A program made the translations under genes and the position numbers. The notes under the pieces were generated by a model that was given only the letters and a program-made list of their open reading frames with translations, was not told where the DNA came from and did no database searches. 64,000 bases of DNA from Algoriphagus iocasae (GTDB taxonomy: Bacteria > Bacteroidota > Bacteroidia > Cytophagales > Cyclobacteriaceae), in the NCBI RefSeq assembly GCF_014206875.1, contig NZ_JACIJO010000003.1, positions 1,258,660-1,322,659 of the forward strand, given 5' to 3'. Numbering within the stretch: position 1 is the stretch's first letter; each line of letters begins with the position of its first letter. This document shows, one piece after another, positions 16,596 through 25,033 of the stretch.

Positions 16596-16715
16596 TTAAA
16601 CCCTGAAAAAGAACCTATACCTCCTCAAAGGAGTGAAAAAAGACACAACAGCCTTTACGATTGCTACTGGAAGTGCAATGATAGAAGATGGCGTTATGTG
16701 AGAAATTGAGTTCAT
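16596..16715 (-). CDS. Candidate arginine leader peptide, 39 residues
   Basis: A minus-strand frame from the ATG at 16715 to the TAA at 16596-16598 encodes 39 residues. The first part is Ser/Ile/Val rich (SSIIALPVAIVKAVVSFF) and the end is LRRYRFFFRV, so four of the last nine residues are arginine, all AGG codons. It lies about 100 bases upstream of the first arginine gene with no other gene between. This is the layout of a ribosome-mediated attenuator. A weak -7-like element, TAGGTTTC, is at 16745-16752. Function is inferred from position and composition. Confidence 0.6.
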   Translation of the reverse strand: MNSISHITPSSIIALPVAIVKAVVSFFTPLRRYRFFFRV

Positions 16716-16861
16716 TCGTTTCGGGGAGCAAATTTGAAAGCTTTGAAACCTAATTGCAAGTAAATTCTTTATTTTTTTTAGCCTTCATTGCAATTATTCT
16801 GCCATCCCATTTAATCCCCTTGAAAATTCCTCATAAACTTTTCATTCCAAATATAATTTTG

Positions 16862-18115
16862 TCAAGCATTTCCTGACATCTCTTTTATTGCTCGTACAAA
16901 TTGATCCATCTCTTTTTCTGAGGTATAGACATTAGGAGAAATCCTACAACCGCGGACTCCTGCGCCATTTATACCCACTGTATAGATCTTATATTTGTCC
17001 ATTAAAGTCTTCGCCATATCCCCAGGTTCAAGGGCATCAACTCCAACATTTGCTATTCCACAGGAGCGATGTGGCTCTATCGGAGTATTCACTGTAACTC
17101 CAGGCAAATCCCGGACTTGATCTGACCAATATTTCTGGATATATCTCAATCGCTCTTCTTTTCTCTTACTTCCCATTTTATTATGGAAATTAACCGCATC
17201 GATCACAGCTAAATCTGTAGAAACTGGATGTGTTCCAGTGTGATTTAAATTCAAAAGCGTCTTTTGATCCAACTCATAAGGAGCCAATAAAGGTCTAATG
17301 TTTTGACTTTTGCCTTTCTTCACATAAAGCATTCCACAACCTAAAGGCACACTCAACCATTTATGAAGACTAGAACCATAATAATCACAGTTCAATTCTG
17401 AGATATTAAAGTCAAAATGGCCAACTGCATGGGCTCCGTCCAGCATAATTTCCACTCCATGACTATGAGCCATGTCAGCAATTTTCCTTACTGGCAAAAT
17501 ATGCCCTGTAATATTCACAATATGTGGAACCATCATCAGTTTGGTTTTCGGCGTAATTGCTTGCTCATAAACTGAAACGATTTCTTCGTCATTCTCAGGA
17601 TGCATAGGGATATCTATCCGATTCACTTTGATCCCATATCGTCTTTCGGCCAACTCAAACATGTTTAGAAGACTTCCATAATCCTGATTGGAGACAATGG
17701 CTTCATCGCCTGACTTCCAAGGATAACCTGAAATGATCAAGTCTATCGATTCAGTTGTATTCCTTGTCAAAACCACTTCCTCAGGTTCTGCACCTACAAG
17801 TTCGGCTACTTTGGCTGCAGATTTTGCCTTATTATCCCACTGAACAGTCCTCATGTAACTGGACGCATGGTAATTCACATCACGTAAGTGCTGAATGTAC
17901 TTTTCAAGGGTTTCCTCAGGCAAAAAACAGTAATACCCATTTTCCAAATTAATGTAATCAGGTTTCAGTTTATAGGCAGCCCGCATTTGATCCCAAATAT
18001 CAGGAGCAGAAAAATCAAGGTCTTGGATACTCTTTACACTTGCTTTTGCATTAAAAATAGAGGGGGAGCTTAATCCTAATAAAGCCAATGATTTGATAAA
18101 AGACCTTTTCTTCAT
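16862..18115 (-). CDS. Exported class V PLP aminotransferase-like protein
   Basis: A 417-residue fold-type I PLP protein resembling isopenicillin-N epimerase and cysteine-desulfurase-like proteins. The N-terminus, KKRSFIKSLALLGLSS, looks like a lipid-poor or Tat-type signal, although only one arginine of the Tat pair is present. Landmarks are TRNTTESIDLI, the Asp loop MLDGAHAVGHFDF and the PLP lysine in SSLHKWLSVPLGCG. The cysteine needed for desulfurase activity is not evident. Export is suggested by the signal. The substrate is unknown. It follows a tiny zinc-ribbon gene by 12 bases. Confidence 0.8.
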   Translation of the reverse strand: MKKRSFIKSLALLGLSSPSIFNAKASVKSIQDLDFSAPDIWDQMRAAYKLKPDYINLENGYYCFLPEETLEKYIQHLRDVNYHASSYMRTVQWDNKAKSAAKVAELVGAEPEEVVLTRNTTESIDLIISGYPWKSGDEAIVSNQDYGSLLNMFELAERRYGIKVNRIDIPMHPENDEEIVSVYEQAITPKTKLMMVPHIVNITGHILPVRKIADMAHSHGVEIMLDGAHAVGHFDFNISELNCDYYGSSLHKWLSVPLGCGMLYVKKGKSQNIRPLLAPYELDQKTLLNLNHTGTHPVSTDLAVIDAVNFHNKMGSKRKEERLRYIQKYWSDQVRDLPGVTVNTPIEPHRSCGIANVGVDALEPGDMAKTLMDKYKIYTVGINGAGVRGCRISPNVYTSEKEMDQFVRAIKEMSGNA

Positions 18116-18127
18116 AATTGGAGGGGT

Positions 18128-18283
18128 TTATAAAATGTAAGATACAATCCAGACTATCAAAAGGAAAATCGCCATCCAGATGATCCAAGGAGAACGCTTT
18201 GGGAATTCAAATTGACAAATGGGACAGACTTTTGCCTTTTCATCAACTTGCATGGCACAGGACGGGCATTCTTTAGTTTTCAA
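18128..18283 (-). CDS. Tiny zinc-ribbon membrane protein (TTG start)
   Basis: This 51-codon frame is read from a TTG at 18283. It has two CxxC knuckles (KECPSCAMQ and VCPICQFEF) that should bind one zinc, followed by a single hydrophobic helix (WIIWMAIFLLIVWIVSYIL) that ends the protein. No ATG precedes the first cysteine pair in frame, so TTG is the best start. It lies 12 bases upstream of the aminotransferase on the same strand and opposite the DsbA-like gene. Small zinc-ribbon/TM proteins of this type are common, but their role is not known. Confidence 0.7.
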   Translation of the reverse strand: MKTKECPSCAMQVDEKAKVCPICQFEFPKRSPWIIWMAIFLLIVWIVSYIL

Positions 18284-18340
18284 AGTTGAAGGAACTCTTT
18301 TGTTAGAAATCGTATTTGAACCATAATTAAAGAAAATCTT

Positions 18341-19045
18341 ATGAAAATCGAAATATGGTCAGATGTAGCTTGTCCATTTTGCTACATCGGCAAAAGGAAG
18401 TTAGAAAAGGCACTCGACAAATTCCCAAATAAGGATCAAGTAGAAATTGAATGGAAAAGCTTCCAGTTGAATCCAGATCAAAAAACTGATCCAAGCATTA
18501 ATTCTTTGGAGTATTTATCCAAAGCCAAAGGCTGGTCAATGCCTCAAACCATTCAGATCACCAAGCAGGTAGAAGAAATGGCTGAATCTGAAGGCCTTCA
18601 ATACCAGTTGGACAAAACCGTGGTTGCAAATACTAAGAATGCCCACAGATTGATCCATCTCGCAAAGGAATCAGGAAAAGGAGGCGCAATGAAGGAACGT
18701 CTTTTGAAGGCTTATTTTACAGAGGGACTTAATGTAGATGATCAAGAAACTTTGGTGAAACTTGGTTCAGAGGTGGGTTTAGATCCTATCAAGATTCAAA
18801 ATCTTTTCAACTCCGACCAATTTGACGAAGCTATAGCTTATGATATTTATGAGTCAAGACAAATTGGGGTTCAAGGTGTTCCTTTCTTTGTGTTGGACAG
18901 AAAATTCGGAATTTCTGGAGCTCAAGCGGATGAAGTTTTTGATCAGACTTTAGAGAAAGCGTGGAATGAATTTTCAAAAGAAAAAGAGATTGAAATCCTC
19001 CAAATTAAAAATGATAATTCCTGTGATATCGATGGTAATTGCTAA
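18341..19045 (+). CDS. DsbA/FrnE family thiol oxidoreductase
   Basis: A 234-residue DsbA-like thioredoxin-fold protein with the active site CPFC at residues 11-14, a helical insert, and the cis-proline loop QGVPFFV near residue 185. There is no signal peptide, so it acts in the cytoplasm like the FrnE-type proteins. Two further cysteines close the chain (CDIDGNC), an uncommon extra pair that might form a regulatory disulfide or bind metal. It is a single gene ended by a strong hairpin. Confidence 0.9.
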   Translation: MKIEIWSDVACPFCYIGKRKLEKALDKFPNKDQVEIEWKSFQLNPDQKTDPSINSLEYLSKAKGWSMPQTIQITKQVEEMAESEGLQYQLDKTVVANTKNAHRLIHLAKESGKGGAMKERLLKAYFTEGLNVDDQETLVKLGSEVGLDPIKIQNLFNSDQFDEAIAYDIYESRQIGVQGVPFFVLDRKFGISGAQADEVFDQTLEKAWNEFSKEKEIEILQIKNDNSCDIDGNC

Positions 19046-19076
19046 GTTTTACTTACCAGATTCATAAAAAATTCAA

Positions 19077-19118
19077 AAAGGGTGAAAATTATTTTAAAAA
19101 TTTTCACCCTTTCTTTTT
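19077..19118 (+). terminator. Intrinsic terminator after the DsbA-like gene
   Basis: A perfect 14-bp stem (AAAGGGTGAAAATT with its complement) and an 8-base loop are followed by a CTTTTT tract. Confidence 0.9.
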
Positions 19119-19204
19119 GCTTAAGAACTCATTAAGGGTCAATAATTTAGTTCCTTTTAATAATACTCCTAACATTTTGCGATTTCCATCTTATTTAAAT
19201 AAAT

Positions 19205-19227
19205 TCTAAATACTATTTAGACTAAAT
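19205..19227. promoter_or_regulatory. Nested palindromes upstream of the TonB receptor, possible metal-repressor operator
   Basis: The sequence TCTAAAT-act-ATTTAGA is a perfect 7-3-7 inverted repeat, and its right half is shared with a second one, ATTTAG-a-CTAAAT. The core TTAGnCTAA resembles operators of DtxR/IdeR-type iron repressors. It lies 54 bases before the start codon of an iron-type receptor, a sensible place for a repressor site. The regulator is not encoded in the window, so the assignment is inferred. Confidence 0.4.
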
Positions 19228-19280
19228 CCAAATAAACTTTACTTTTACATCCGTAAACATCGAATTAATATCCAACATAG

Positions 19281-21692
19281 ATGAAAACGGGGTTTCTATT
19301 TTGCTTTTTAGGATTGACATTGTGCATTTCTATAGACTCTTTCTCTCAAACAGGAAATTTATCTGGCCAACTCAAATTCGAAGATGGCAAACCTGTCATG
19401 TTTGCTACCGTCTATATCGAATCTGTAAAAATGCATGGCCTTTCAGATGAAAAAGGAAATTATACAATCCAAAATATTCCCTTTGGAAAACATAGTGTTC
19501 AGATTTCAAGCATTGAGATCGAGAAAAAAGAAATTGAGGTTGAAATAGGAGCTGACAACGAGTCACTCACGACTATCTTGAAAAGATCTGGTGATACCAA
19601 TCTCGAGGAAGTACAGGTCTATGGCGAATCTTATAAAACACAGATAGAAAAGTCCGGTTTTGCCGTCAATGTCATTGATACACAAGAAGCCAGTTTGAGA
19701 AACATTCAAACAAATGAGCTTTTAAACACCACAGTAGGAGTTAAAATCCGCCAAAATGGTGGATTGGGTTCTGAGGTCAATTATAGTTTGAATGGCCTAT
19801 CTGGAAATGCAGTTCGAATTTTTATTGATGGTATTCCAATCTCTGCTTATGGAAATTCATTTAATCTGAACAGTATACCCCCATCCATGATCAAAGAAAT
19901 TGAAGTCTATAAGGGTGTGGTTCCAGGACATTTGGCAGATGATGCCTTGGGAGGAGCTATTAATATTGTCCTTCAAAACTCGACTCAATCGAATTTTAAC
20001 GCATCAGTATCTTACGGCTCTTTCAATACTTTTCAAGCGAGTGTCAATGGACAGTATCGCTTCAAAGAATCAGGTTTTACGGTAAAAGGATCTCTTTTTC
20101 ATAATTATTCTGACAATGACTATAAAGTCTCGGGAAGAAGCGTGGTTGTGACTGGTCTGGGAGGGGTGCAAACTCCCATAGAAGCAAGAAGATTCAATGA
20201 TGCTTATAGATCCACCGGGGGAATGATTCAGATAGGCTATACTGATGTCAAATGGGCTGATCAATTTTTGATCGGATTTACCGGATCCAGCGATTACAAG
20301 GAAATTCAGCATGGAGCCTTTATGACTATTATGCCCTATAAAGGGAGGTTTATGGAATCTGATGCCAAACTGATGAACCTTACTTATCAAAAGAGAGATC
20401 TGTTTGTAAAAGGCTTAGATCTCAATGTAAATGGACTTTACGGTAAAAGAAACCGAATACTCAGCGATACTCTTTCCTGGGCCTATGCTTGGAATGGTGA
20501 AAGAGCTATTGATTTCAGAGGAGATGAATACCAGTATCCTTGGAGATCTCAGCAGGAGGGTGGTCCGACCCTTTCCACCATCAATAGAGATGTAGCATCT
20601 ATACGATCAGGCTTATCCTATACTCTGAATAATCATCACAAACTTTTACTTAATCATGTCTATAGCAGTATAGATCGAGTAGACAGTGATGTTTTGAGAT
20701 CAGTTTTGGAAAATACATTTAGGGGAACCAGGGATTTACAAAAAAACATCCTTTCTCTTACCTATGAACTCAATGCGTTGGATGGAAGGCTCAAAGCCAA
20801 TGTTTTTGGAAAATACTACCAACAGGAGACTATCAATATCGACCCAGAAATCGATCCCGAAACCAATGAAATCATAGATGATATCACGAAGGCCAGCACT
20901 AAAGACGAAGGCTATGGATTTACTCTTTCCTATGCATTAAAACCAACCATCACGCTTTTAACTTCAGCAGAAAAAGCAATCAGATTACCTAATGAAAGTG
21001 AGGTCTTTGGAAACGATGGTGACAATGTGGTAGCCAATCCAAGTATCAGACCGGAACTGAGCAATAATTTCAATTTAGGATTTCGATTTGGCACTTTCCG
21101 ATTGGAAAAACACGATTTCACGGTTTCTACCAACCTTTTTACAAGGAATATCAAAGACCGAATTGGATTGCCTATCGAGACTTCTTTGAATGTAAATGAT
21201 GAAATTATTCTCTATGAAAACCAAGGAAATGGCACTTCCAAGGGATTTGAAGCTCAGTTAGATTATACATACAACAACAATTTTGGAGTCAACTTCAATG
21301 TTTCCCGCTTTGATCTGAAAATTGTCAATAGAGGAGTGGAAATAGATGTACCGAATACACCATTTTTCACAATGAATGGCAGTTTACGCTATTCATTTGA
21401 GAATTTGATCCAAAAAGATTCAAGGTTGAATCTCTTTTATACGCTCTATTTCACCGATGAATTTTCTTATTTGGTACCTCAGGGTTCCAATACTGTTGGG
21501 GATGAGTTTTTTGAAGTTCCACAGCAACTAGCACAGGACTTAGGACTTAGCTATGTCTTTCCTTCCAATCGACATGTGATGAGTTTTGACATCAAAAACA
21601 TTTTTGACAAACCCGTTTACGATAACCTATCCGTGCAAAAACCGGGAAGAGCATTTTATCTAAAACTGAATTACAGAATCAACAATTACTAA
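19281..21692 (+). CDS. TonB-dependent receptor, XusA-like
   Basis: An 803-residue outer-membrane transporter. A signal peptide (residues 1-23) is followed by a carboxypeptidase-like regulatory domain (about 25-105), then the plug (about 120-230, with GLGSEVNYSLNG, IDGIPISAYG and DALGGAINIVLQ), then a 22-strand barrel ending in an aromatic-rich strand. The next gene, 23 bases on, encodes a DUF4374 lipoprotein. In Bacteroides such pairs (XusA-XusB) take up iron bound to foreign siderophores, so iron-chelate import is a reasonable inference. No XusC-like PepSY gene follows here. Confidence 0.88.
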   Translation: MKTGFLFCFLGLTLCISIDSFSQTGNLSGQLKFEDGKPVMFATVYIESVKMHGLSDEKGNYTIQNIPFGKHSVQISSIEIEKKEIEVEIGADNESLTTILKRSGDTNLEEVQVYGESYKTQIEKSGFAVNVIDTQEASLRNIQTNELLNTTVGVKIRQNGGLGSEVNYSLNGLSGNAVRIFIDGIPISAYGNSFNLNSIPPSMIKEIEVYKGVVPGHLADDALGGAINIVLQNSTQSNFNASVSYGSFNTFQASVNGQYRFKESGFTVKGSLFHNYSDNDYKVSGRSVVVTGLGGVQTPIEARRFNDAYRSTGGMIQIGYTDVKWADQFLIGFTGSSDYKEIQHGAFMTIMPYKGRFMESDAKLMNLTYQKRDLFVKGLDLNVNGLYGKRNRILSDTLSWAYAWNGERAIDFRGDEYQYPWRSQQEGGPTLSTINRDVASIRSGLSYTLNNHHKLLLNHVYSSIDRVDSDVLRSVLENTFRGTRDLQKNILSLTYELNALDGRLKANVFGKYYQQETINIDPEIDPETNEIIDDITKASTKDEGYGFTLSYALKPTITLLTSAEKAIRLPNESEVFGNDGDNVVANPSIRPELSNNFNLGFRFGTFRLEKHDFTVSTNLFTRNIKDRIGLPIETSLNVNDEIILYENQGNGTSKGFEAQLDYTYNNNFGVNFNVSRFDLKIVNRGVEIDVPNTPFFTMNGSLRYSFENLIQKDSRLNLFYTLYFTDEFSYLVPQGSNTVGDEFFEVPQQLAQDLGLSYVFPSNRHVMSFDIKNIFDKPVYDNLSVQKPGRAFYLKLNYRINNY

Positions 21693-21715
21693 CCATTTAT
21701 TTTAAAACCAATACA

Positions 21716-23083
21716 ATGAAACGAAGTTTTATCAATTTCCGAAAACTGACTGCGCTCGTTTTGGCAGGAGGGTTTATGGCCGCTTGTACAGAAAATCCAG
21801 ATCCAAATCCAACTCCGGATCCAGTAGATCCTGTCGAGGAAACCAGATGGATTACGGTTGCCGCTGCTAAAATGGGAGATAATCCTGGCGATGGTAACGG
21901 TGGAACATTAATTTATTCCCTAACCAGCGAAGAAGCAAAAGATCCAAACTTTTCTATTGCTCCATTTGACAACGGATTTATAGTCCCTTCCAACAGAACC
22001 GCTAGGCTTCAATCTTCTGAAGATGGCAACACAATTTTTAATATCAGCTATGCTGGAGATACTGGAGGAAATTACTCCAAATACACCGTCGAAGGAGGAC
22101 AAACTTTCACTCAATCAGGTACATCTGTGAGTATTGCACCATATGTAGGTTCGGCTCCCAGATGGATCAAACTTTTTGATGGAGACAAAACTGGATCTGC
22201 TGTTTACGTAAATACAGAGCATTTATTCGATGACAAAGGTACTCCAGATGATACCTCTGATGACACTTATATTCGTACAGAAGCGACTATGGGTGTGGTG
22301 ACTCTGGATTTGGTCAATTCTAGTATCGTGGATTTCCAAGAGAGCGTGGTTCGATTAAGTGAAGAAGAAGAGGCAAATGGCTATTATGTTTCCCGCATTG
22401 ATATGCCTACTCTCAATGCAGCAGGAGATAAACTTTATATCGGGGCTAGACTAAGCAAGGTGGATCCAGCAACAGTGGAAAGTGATGGTGATGCTGAGAT
22501 TTTAGGTTCTAAAACCATTGTTTTGGATTATCCTTCTTTATTGAATCCTACTGTAATTTCATCAACTGTAGGCCATGGAAATACAAATGGTTACCGTAGC
22601 ATCAATTCTTTCGAATACAAAGGTAGCGTCTATCAAGCAAATCAGGGAGATCCAAATGGTTCTCATATCCTTAAAATCGGTGCAGACAATCAATATGATA
22701 ATTCTTATGTTTTCAGCTTGGACAATGCTTTAGGTACAGATGATGCTTATATACTAGCTTGGAGACCAGCAGCAAATGGAAAAGCTGTTGTGGCTTATCG
22801 AGATGCAAGTTCAGCAGAAGGCGTGGCTGGAGCTCAAGGATTTTTTGCTTTAGTTGATTTAGAGGCGAGAACAGCACAGAAAATCACTGATATTCCTTAC
22901 GATGCAGATTTTTACCTATTCCAATACCAAGGCTTCGTAGTACACGGAACCGAAATTTATCTAACTCAAGCTCCTGTAGGTAAGAATGGAAACATCTATG
23001 TTGTAGATACTGAAACCGGAGAAGTAACCAAAGGTGCTGAATTGGAAAACGTAGCAGGAAGCCACTTTATCGGAGTATTTTAA
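21716..23083 (+). CDS. DUF4374 surface lipoprotein, XusB-like
   Basis: A 455-residue protein with a lipoprotein signal ending MAAC (Cys24), then an Asn/Pro/Asp-rich linker (PDPNPTPDP) and a repetitive beta domain matching DUF4374, probably a propeller. In Bacteroides thetaiotaomicron the related XusB binds siderophores at the surface and hands them to the TonB receptor. Pairing with the receptor gene and shared transcription up to the strong terminator at 23106 support the same division of labour. The ligand is unknown. Confidence 0.85.
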   Translation: MKRSFINFRKLTALVLAGGFMAACTENPDPNPTPDPVDPVEETRWITVAAAKMGDNPGDGNGGTLIYSLTSEEAKDPNFSIAPFDNGFIVPSNRTARLQSSEDGNTIFNISYAGDTGGNYSKYTVEGGQTFTQSGTSVSIAPYVGSAPRWIKLFDGDKTGSAVYVNTEHLFDDKGTPDDTSDDTYIRTEATMGVVTLDLVNSSIVDFQESVVRLSEEEEANGYYVSRIDMPTLNAAGDKLYIGARLSKVDPATVESDGDAEILGSKTIVLDYPSLLNPTVISSTVGHGNTNGYRSINSFEYKGSVYQANQGDPNGSHILKIGADNQYDNSYVFSLDNALGTDDAYILAWRPAANGKAVVAYRDASSAEGVAGAQGFFALVDLEARTAQKITDIPYDADFYLFQYQGFVVHGTEIYLTQAPVGKNGNIYVVDTETGEVTKGAELENVAGSHFIGVF

Positions 23084-23105
23084 TTAAGACTTCAAAACAA
23101 TAAAA

Positions 23106-23152
23106 AACCCTGGAAATCCAGTTGATCAGCTGATTTTCCAGGGTTATTTTTT
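23106..23152. terminator. Bidirectional terminator between the DUF4374 gene and the SMP-30-like gene
   Basis: An 11-bp perfect stem (AACCCTGGAAA and its complement) has an A run before it and a T run after it. It serves the two convergent genes on either side. Confidence 0.9.
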
Positions 23153-23163
23153 TATTAAAAATA

Positions 23164-24078
23164 TTACCAAACTCCTCTGGTTTTCATTTGCAAGGTATAA
23201 ACTGCGTCCATTGCAGTGATGAACAATGTTTTTCTATCCAAAGCTCCAAAAACCACATTTGCAGTCCATTTTGCTGGAACAGGGATATGAGCCACCTGAT
23301 CTCCATTTCTGTTGAAAACGGTCACACCATCACCGGTTAAATACAAATTACCTTTGAAATCAATCGTCATTCCGTCTGATCCTTTCTCACAGAAAAGAGT
23401 TTTGTTAGTCAAATATCCATCCTCGCGGATTTCATATTTGTAAGTCTTATTCGCACCAATATCAGAAACGAAAAGGTATTTGCCATCAGGCGTTCCCACG
23501 ATACCATTTGGTTTTACCAAGTCATCTGTAACACGGAAAAATTCAGATCGGTCTTCTGAAACATAATATACGTGCTGCCCGTCTTGCTGCATTTCTGGAG
23601 TTCTGATTCCTTCCCAATATTCTCTTGGATACAATGGATCAGTGAAGAATAAACCGCCTTTTGGTCTTACCCATAAATCGTTTGGCCCATTCAATAATTT
23701 ACTTTTAAAGCCCGAAAGAATCACTGTTTCATTTCCATCCTGATCAATTGACCAAAGTTCATTTTTCTCATCTGCGCAGGTAATCAGCGTATTGTTGAGC
23801 AGGAAATACATCCCATTAGATCTACCGGCGTTTTCTTTGAAAAGTGTGATGTTTCCACTTCCTGCAGACCATTTATAGATTTTATTATTAGGCTGATCAG
23901 TAAAGAAGACATCTCCCATTCTATTTACTGCCGGACCTTCGGTGAAAGAAAATCCATCCTGAACTTTTACCAATTCAGCATTTCTGGCAACCACACCACC
24001 TCTGTCTTCAATTTGAGCAAAAAGGGATTGGGTTGCGAATAGCGCAGTGATTAAACAAGCGTGTTTTAAAGGGTTCAT
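23164..24078 (-). CDS. Secreted SMP-30/gluconolactonase-like protein
   Basis: A 304-residue protein with a signal peptide (about residues 1-21, ending LFAQ) and a six-bladed propeller of the SMP-30/gluconolactonase/LRE family. Visible family features are the metal-site glutamate in FTEGPAVN, GRSNGM, LLNGPNDLWV (Asn and Asp ligands) and LFVSDIG. The substrate could be a sugar lactone or another ester, and nearby genes do not settle it. It starts 12 bases downstream of a second beta-propeller gene on the same strand, so the two may be cotranscribed. Confidence 0.85.
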   Translation of the reverse strand: MNPLKHACLITALFATQSLFAQIEDRGGVVARNAELVKVQDGFSFTEGPAVNRMGDVFFTDQPNNKIYKWSAGSGNITLFKENAGRSNGMYFLLNNTLITCADEKNELWSIDQDGNETVILSGFKSKLLNGPNDLWVRPKGGLFFTDPLYPREYWEGIRTPEMQQDGQHVYYVSEDRSEFFRVTDDLVKPNGIVGTPDGKYLFVSDIGANKTYKYEIREDGYLTNKTLFCEKGSDGMTIDFKGNLYLTGDGVTVFNRNGDQVAHIPVPAKWTANVVFGALDRKTLFITAMDAVYTLQMKTRGVW

Positions 24079-24090
24079 AAGGTTTATTGA

Positions 24091-24984
24091 TTATTTTCTT
24101 TCCATGGCAAGAACTAGGACATCCAAATCCTCACTATATGCCATTCTACTAATGTTTTGATGGGTTTCAGACTCGATTGTTCCTACTAGTTCCCAATTGA
24201 TATCGGTATATTTTCTTTTATAAATATTATTTCCTTTGGCCATCAGCAGGTAGTTTTTATCCAGCCAAATAAAGTCTTCAGCCCCCGGTAATCCAAAACT
24301 GTATTCTGCTCTTTCCCCACTTTCAATATCATAACTTTTCAGAGTAAGCGCTTTTTCGTCTCCTACATTTCTAAACTCTCCAGTAGATAAATAGGTGATT
24401 TCACTTGTTTTAGGTCGCTTATTAATTGATCTGGCAACTTCCTGATCGATATCAATTATGTCATTTCTACCCCGGGCATAAACAAGACTATTTGGTTCGC
24501 CTAAAACAAACATTGCAGCCTTATTATTGTACCAATCGTAATATCCAACCGGCTCAATGTCATCATATAATAACTCTGCCTGCTCAAAACTGACTGGATA
24601 GAGCCAAATCCGCTGCTTCTTATCCGGTTCTGAAACCACAGCCGAAATATACATTCCACAATCGGTAATCATTGGGGAATTTTCATTTCGATCCGAAGTA
24701 CGGCTCATATTTGTAAATTTCTTGGAATTGAAATTATAGACGATGATGTCATAATTCTCATTTTCATCTGCTGCCGAAAACACCATTTGGTATTCATTGA
24801 TAAAACTCGGCTGATTGTCATATTCAGGACGGTCTGTCAGAGCAAATGCCGTTTCGGGATGGATTTTAAGGTTACCAGGTTTTCCTGAAGTCTCTACCAC
24901 CCAAAGGTCAAAACCACCTTGGGCAAGTGCAGAACCAATCAGGCAAGTAAAATTTAGGAGTAGTATCGAAAAGAGAATTTTCAT
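24091..24984 (-). CDS. Secreted beta-propeller (PD40/TolB-like) protein
   Basis: A 297-residue exported protein. The ATG at 24984 gives a normal signal peptide (MKILFSILLLNFTCLIGSALAQ), whereas an ATG at 25008 adds eight residues of poor signal character. Repeats with Asp/Asn-rich turns (DRPEYDNQPSF, SRTSDRNENSP) resemble PD40/TolB beta-propeller blades, and the chain is short enough for five to six blades. No catalytic residues are evident. It is probably cotranscribed with the SMP-30-like gene. Confidence 0.7.
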   Translation of the reverse strand: MKILFSILLLNFTCLIGSALAQGGFDLWVVETSGKPGNLKIHPETAFALTDRPEYDNQPSFINEYQMVFSAADENENYDIIVYNFNSKKFTNMSRTSDRNENSPMITDCGMYISAVVSEPDKKQRIWLYPVSFEQAELLYDDIEPVGYYDWYNNKAAMFVLGEPNSLVYARGRNDIIDIDQEVARSINKRPKTSEITYLSTGEFRNVGDEKALTLKSYDIESGERAEYSFGLPGAEDFIWLDKNYLLMAKGNNIYKRKYTDINWELVGTIESETHQNISRMAYSEDLDVLVLAMERK

Positions 24985-25033
24985 TTTTAAATAAAATTGA
25001 TCAACCAAATTACAAAATGGATGTTAGAAAGCT

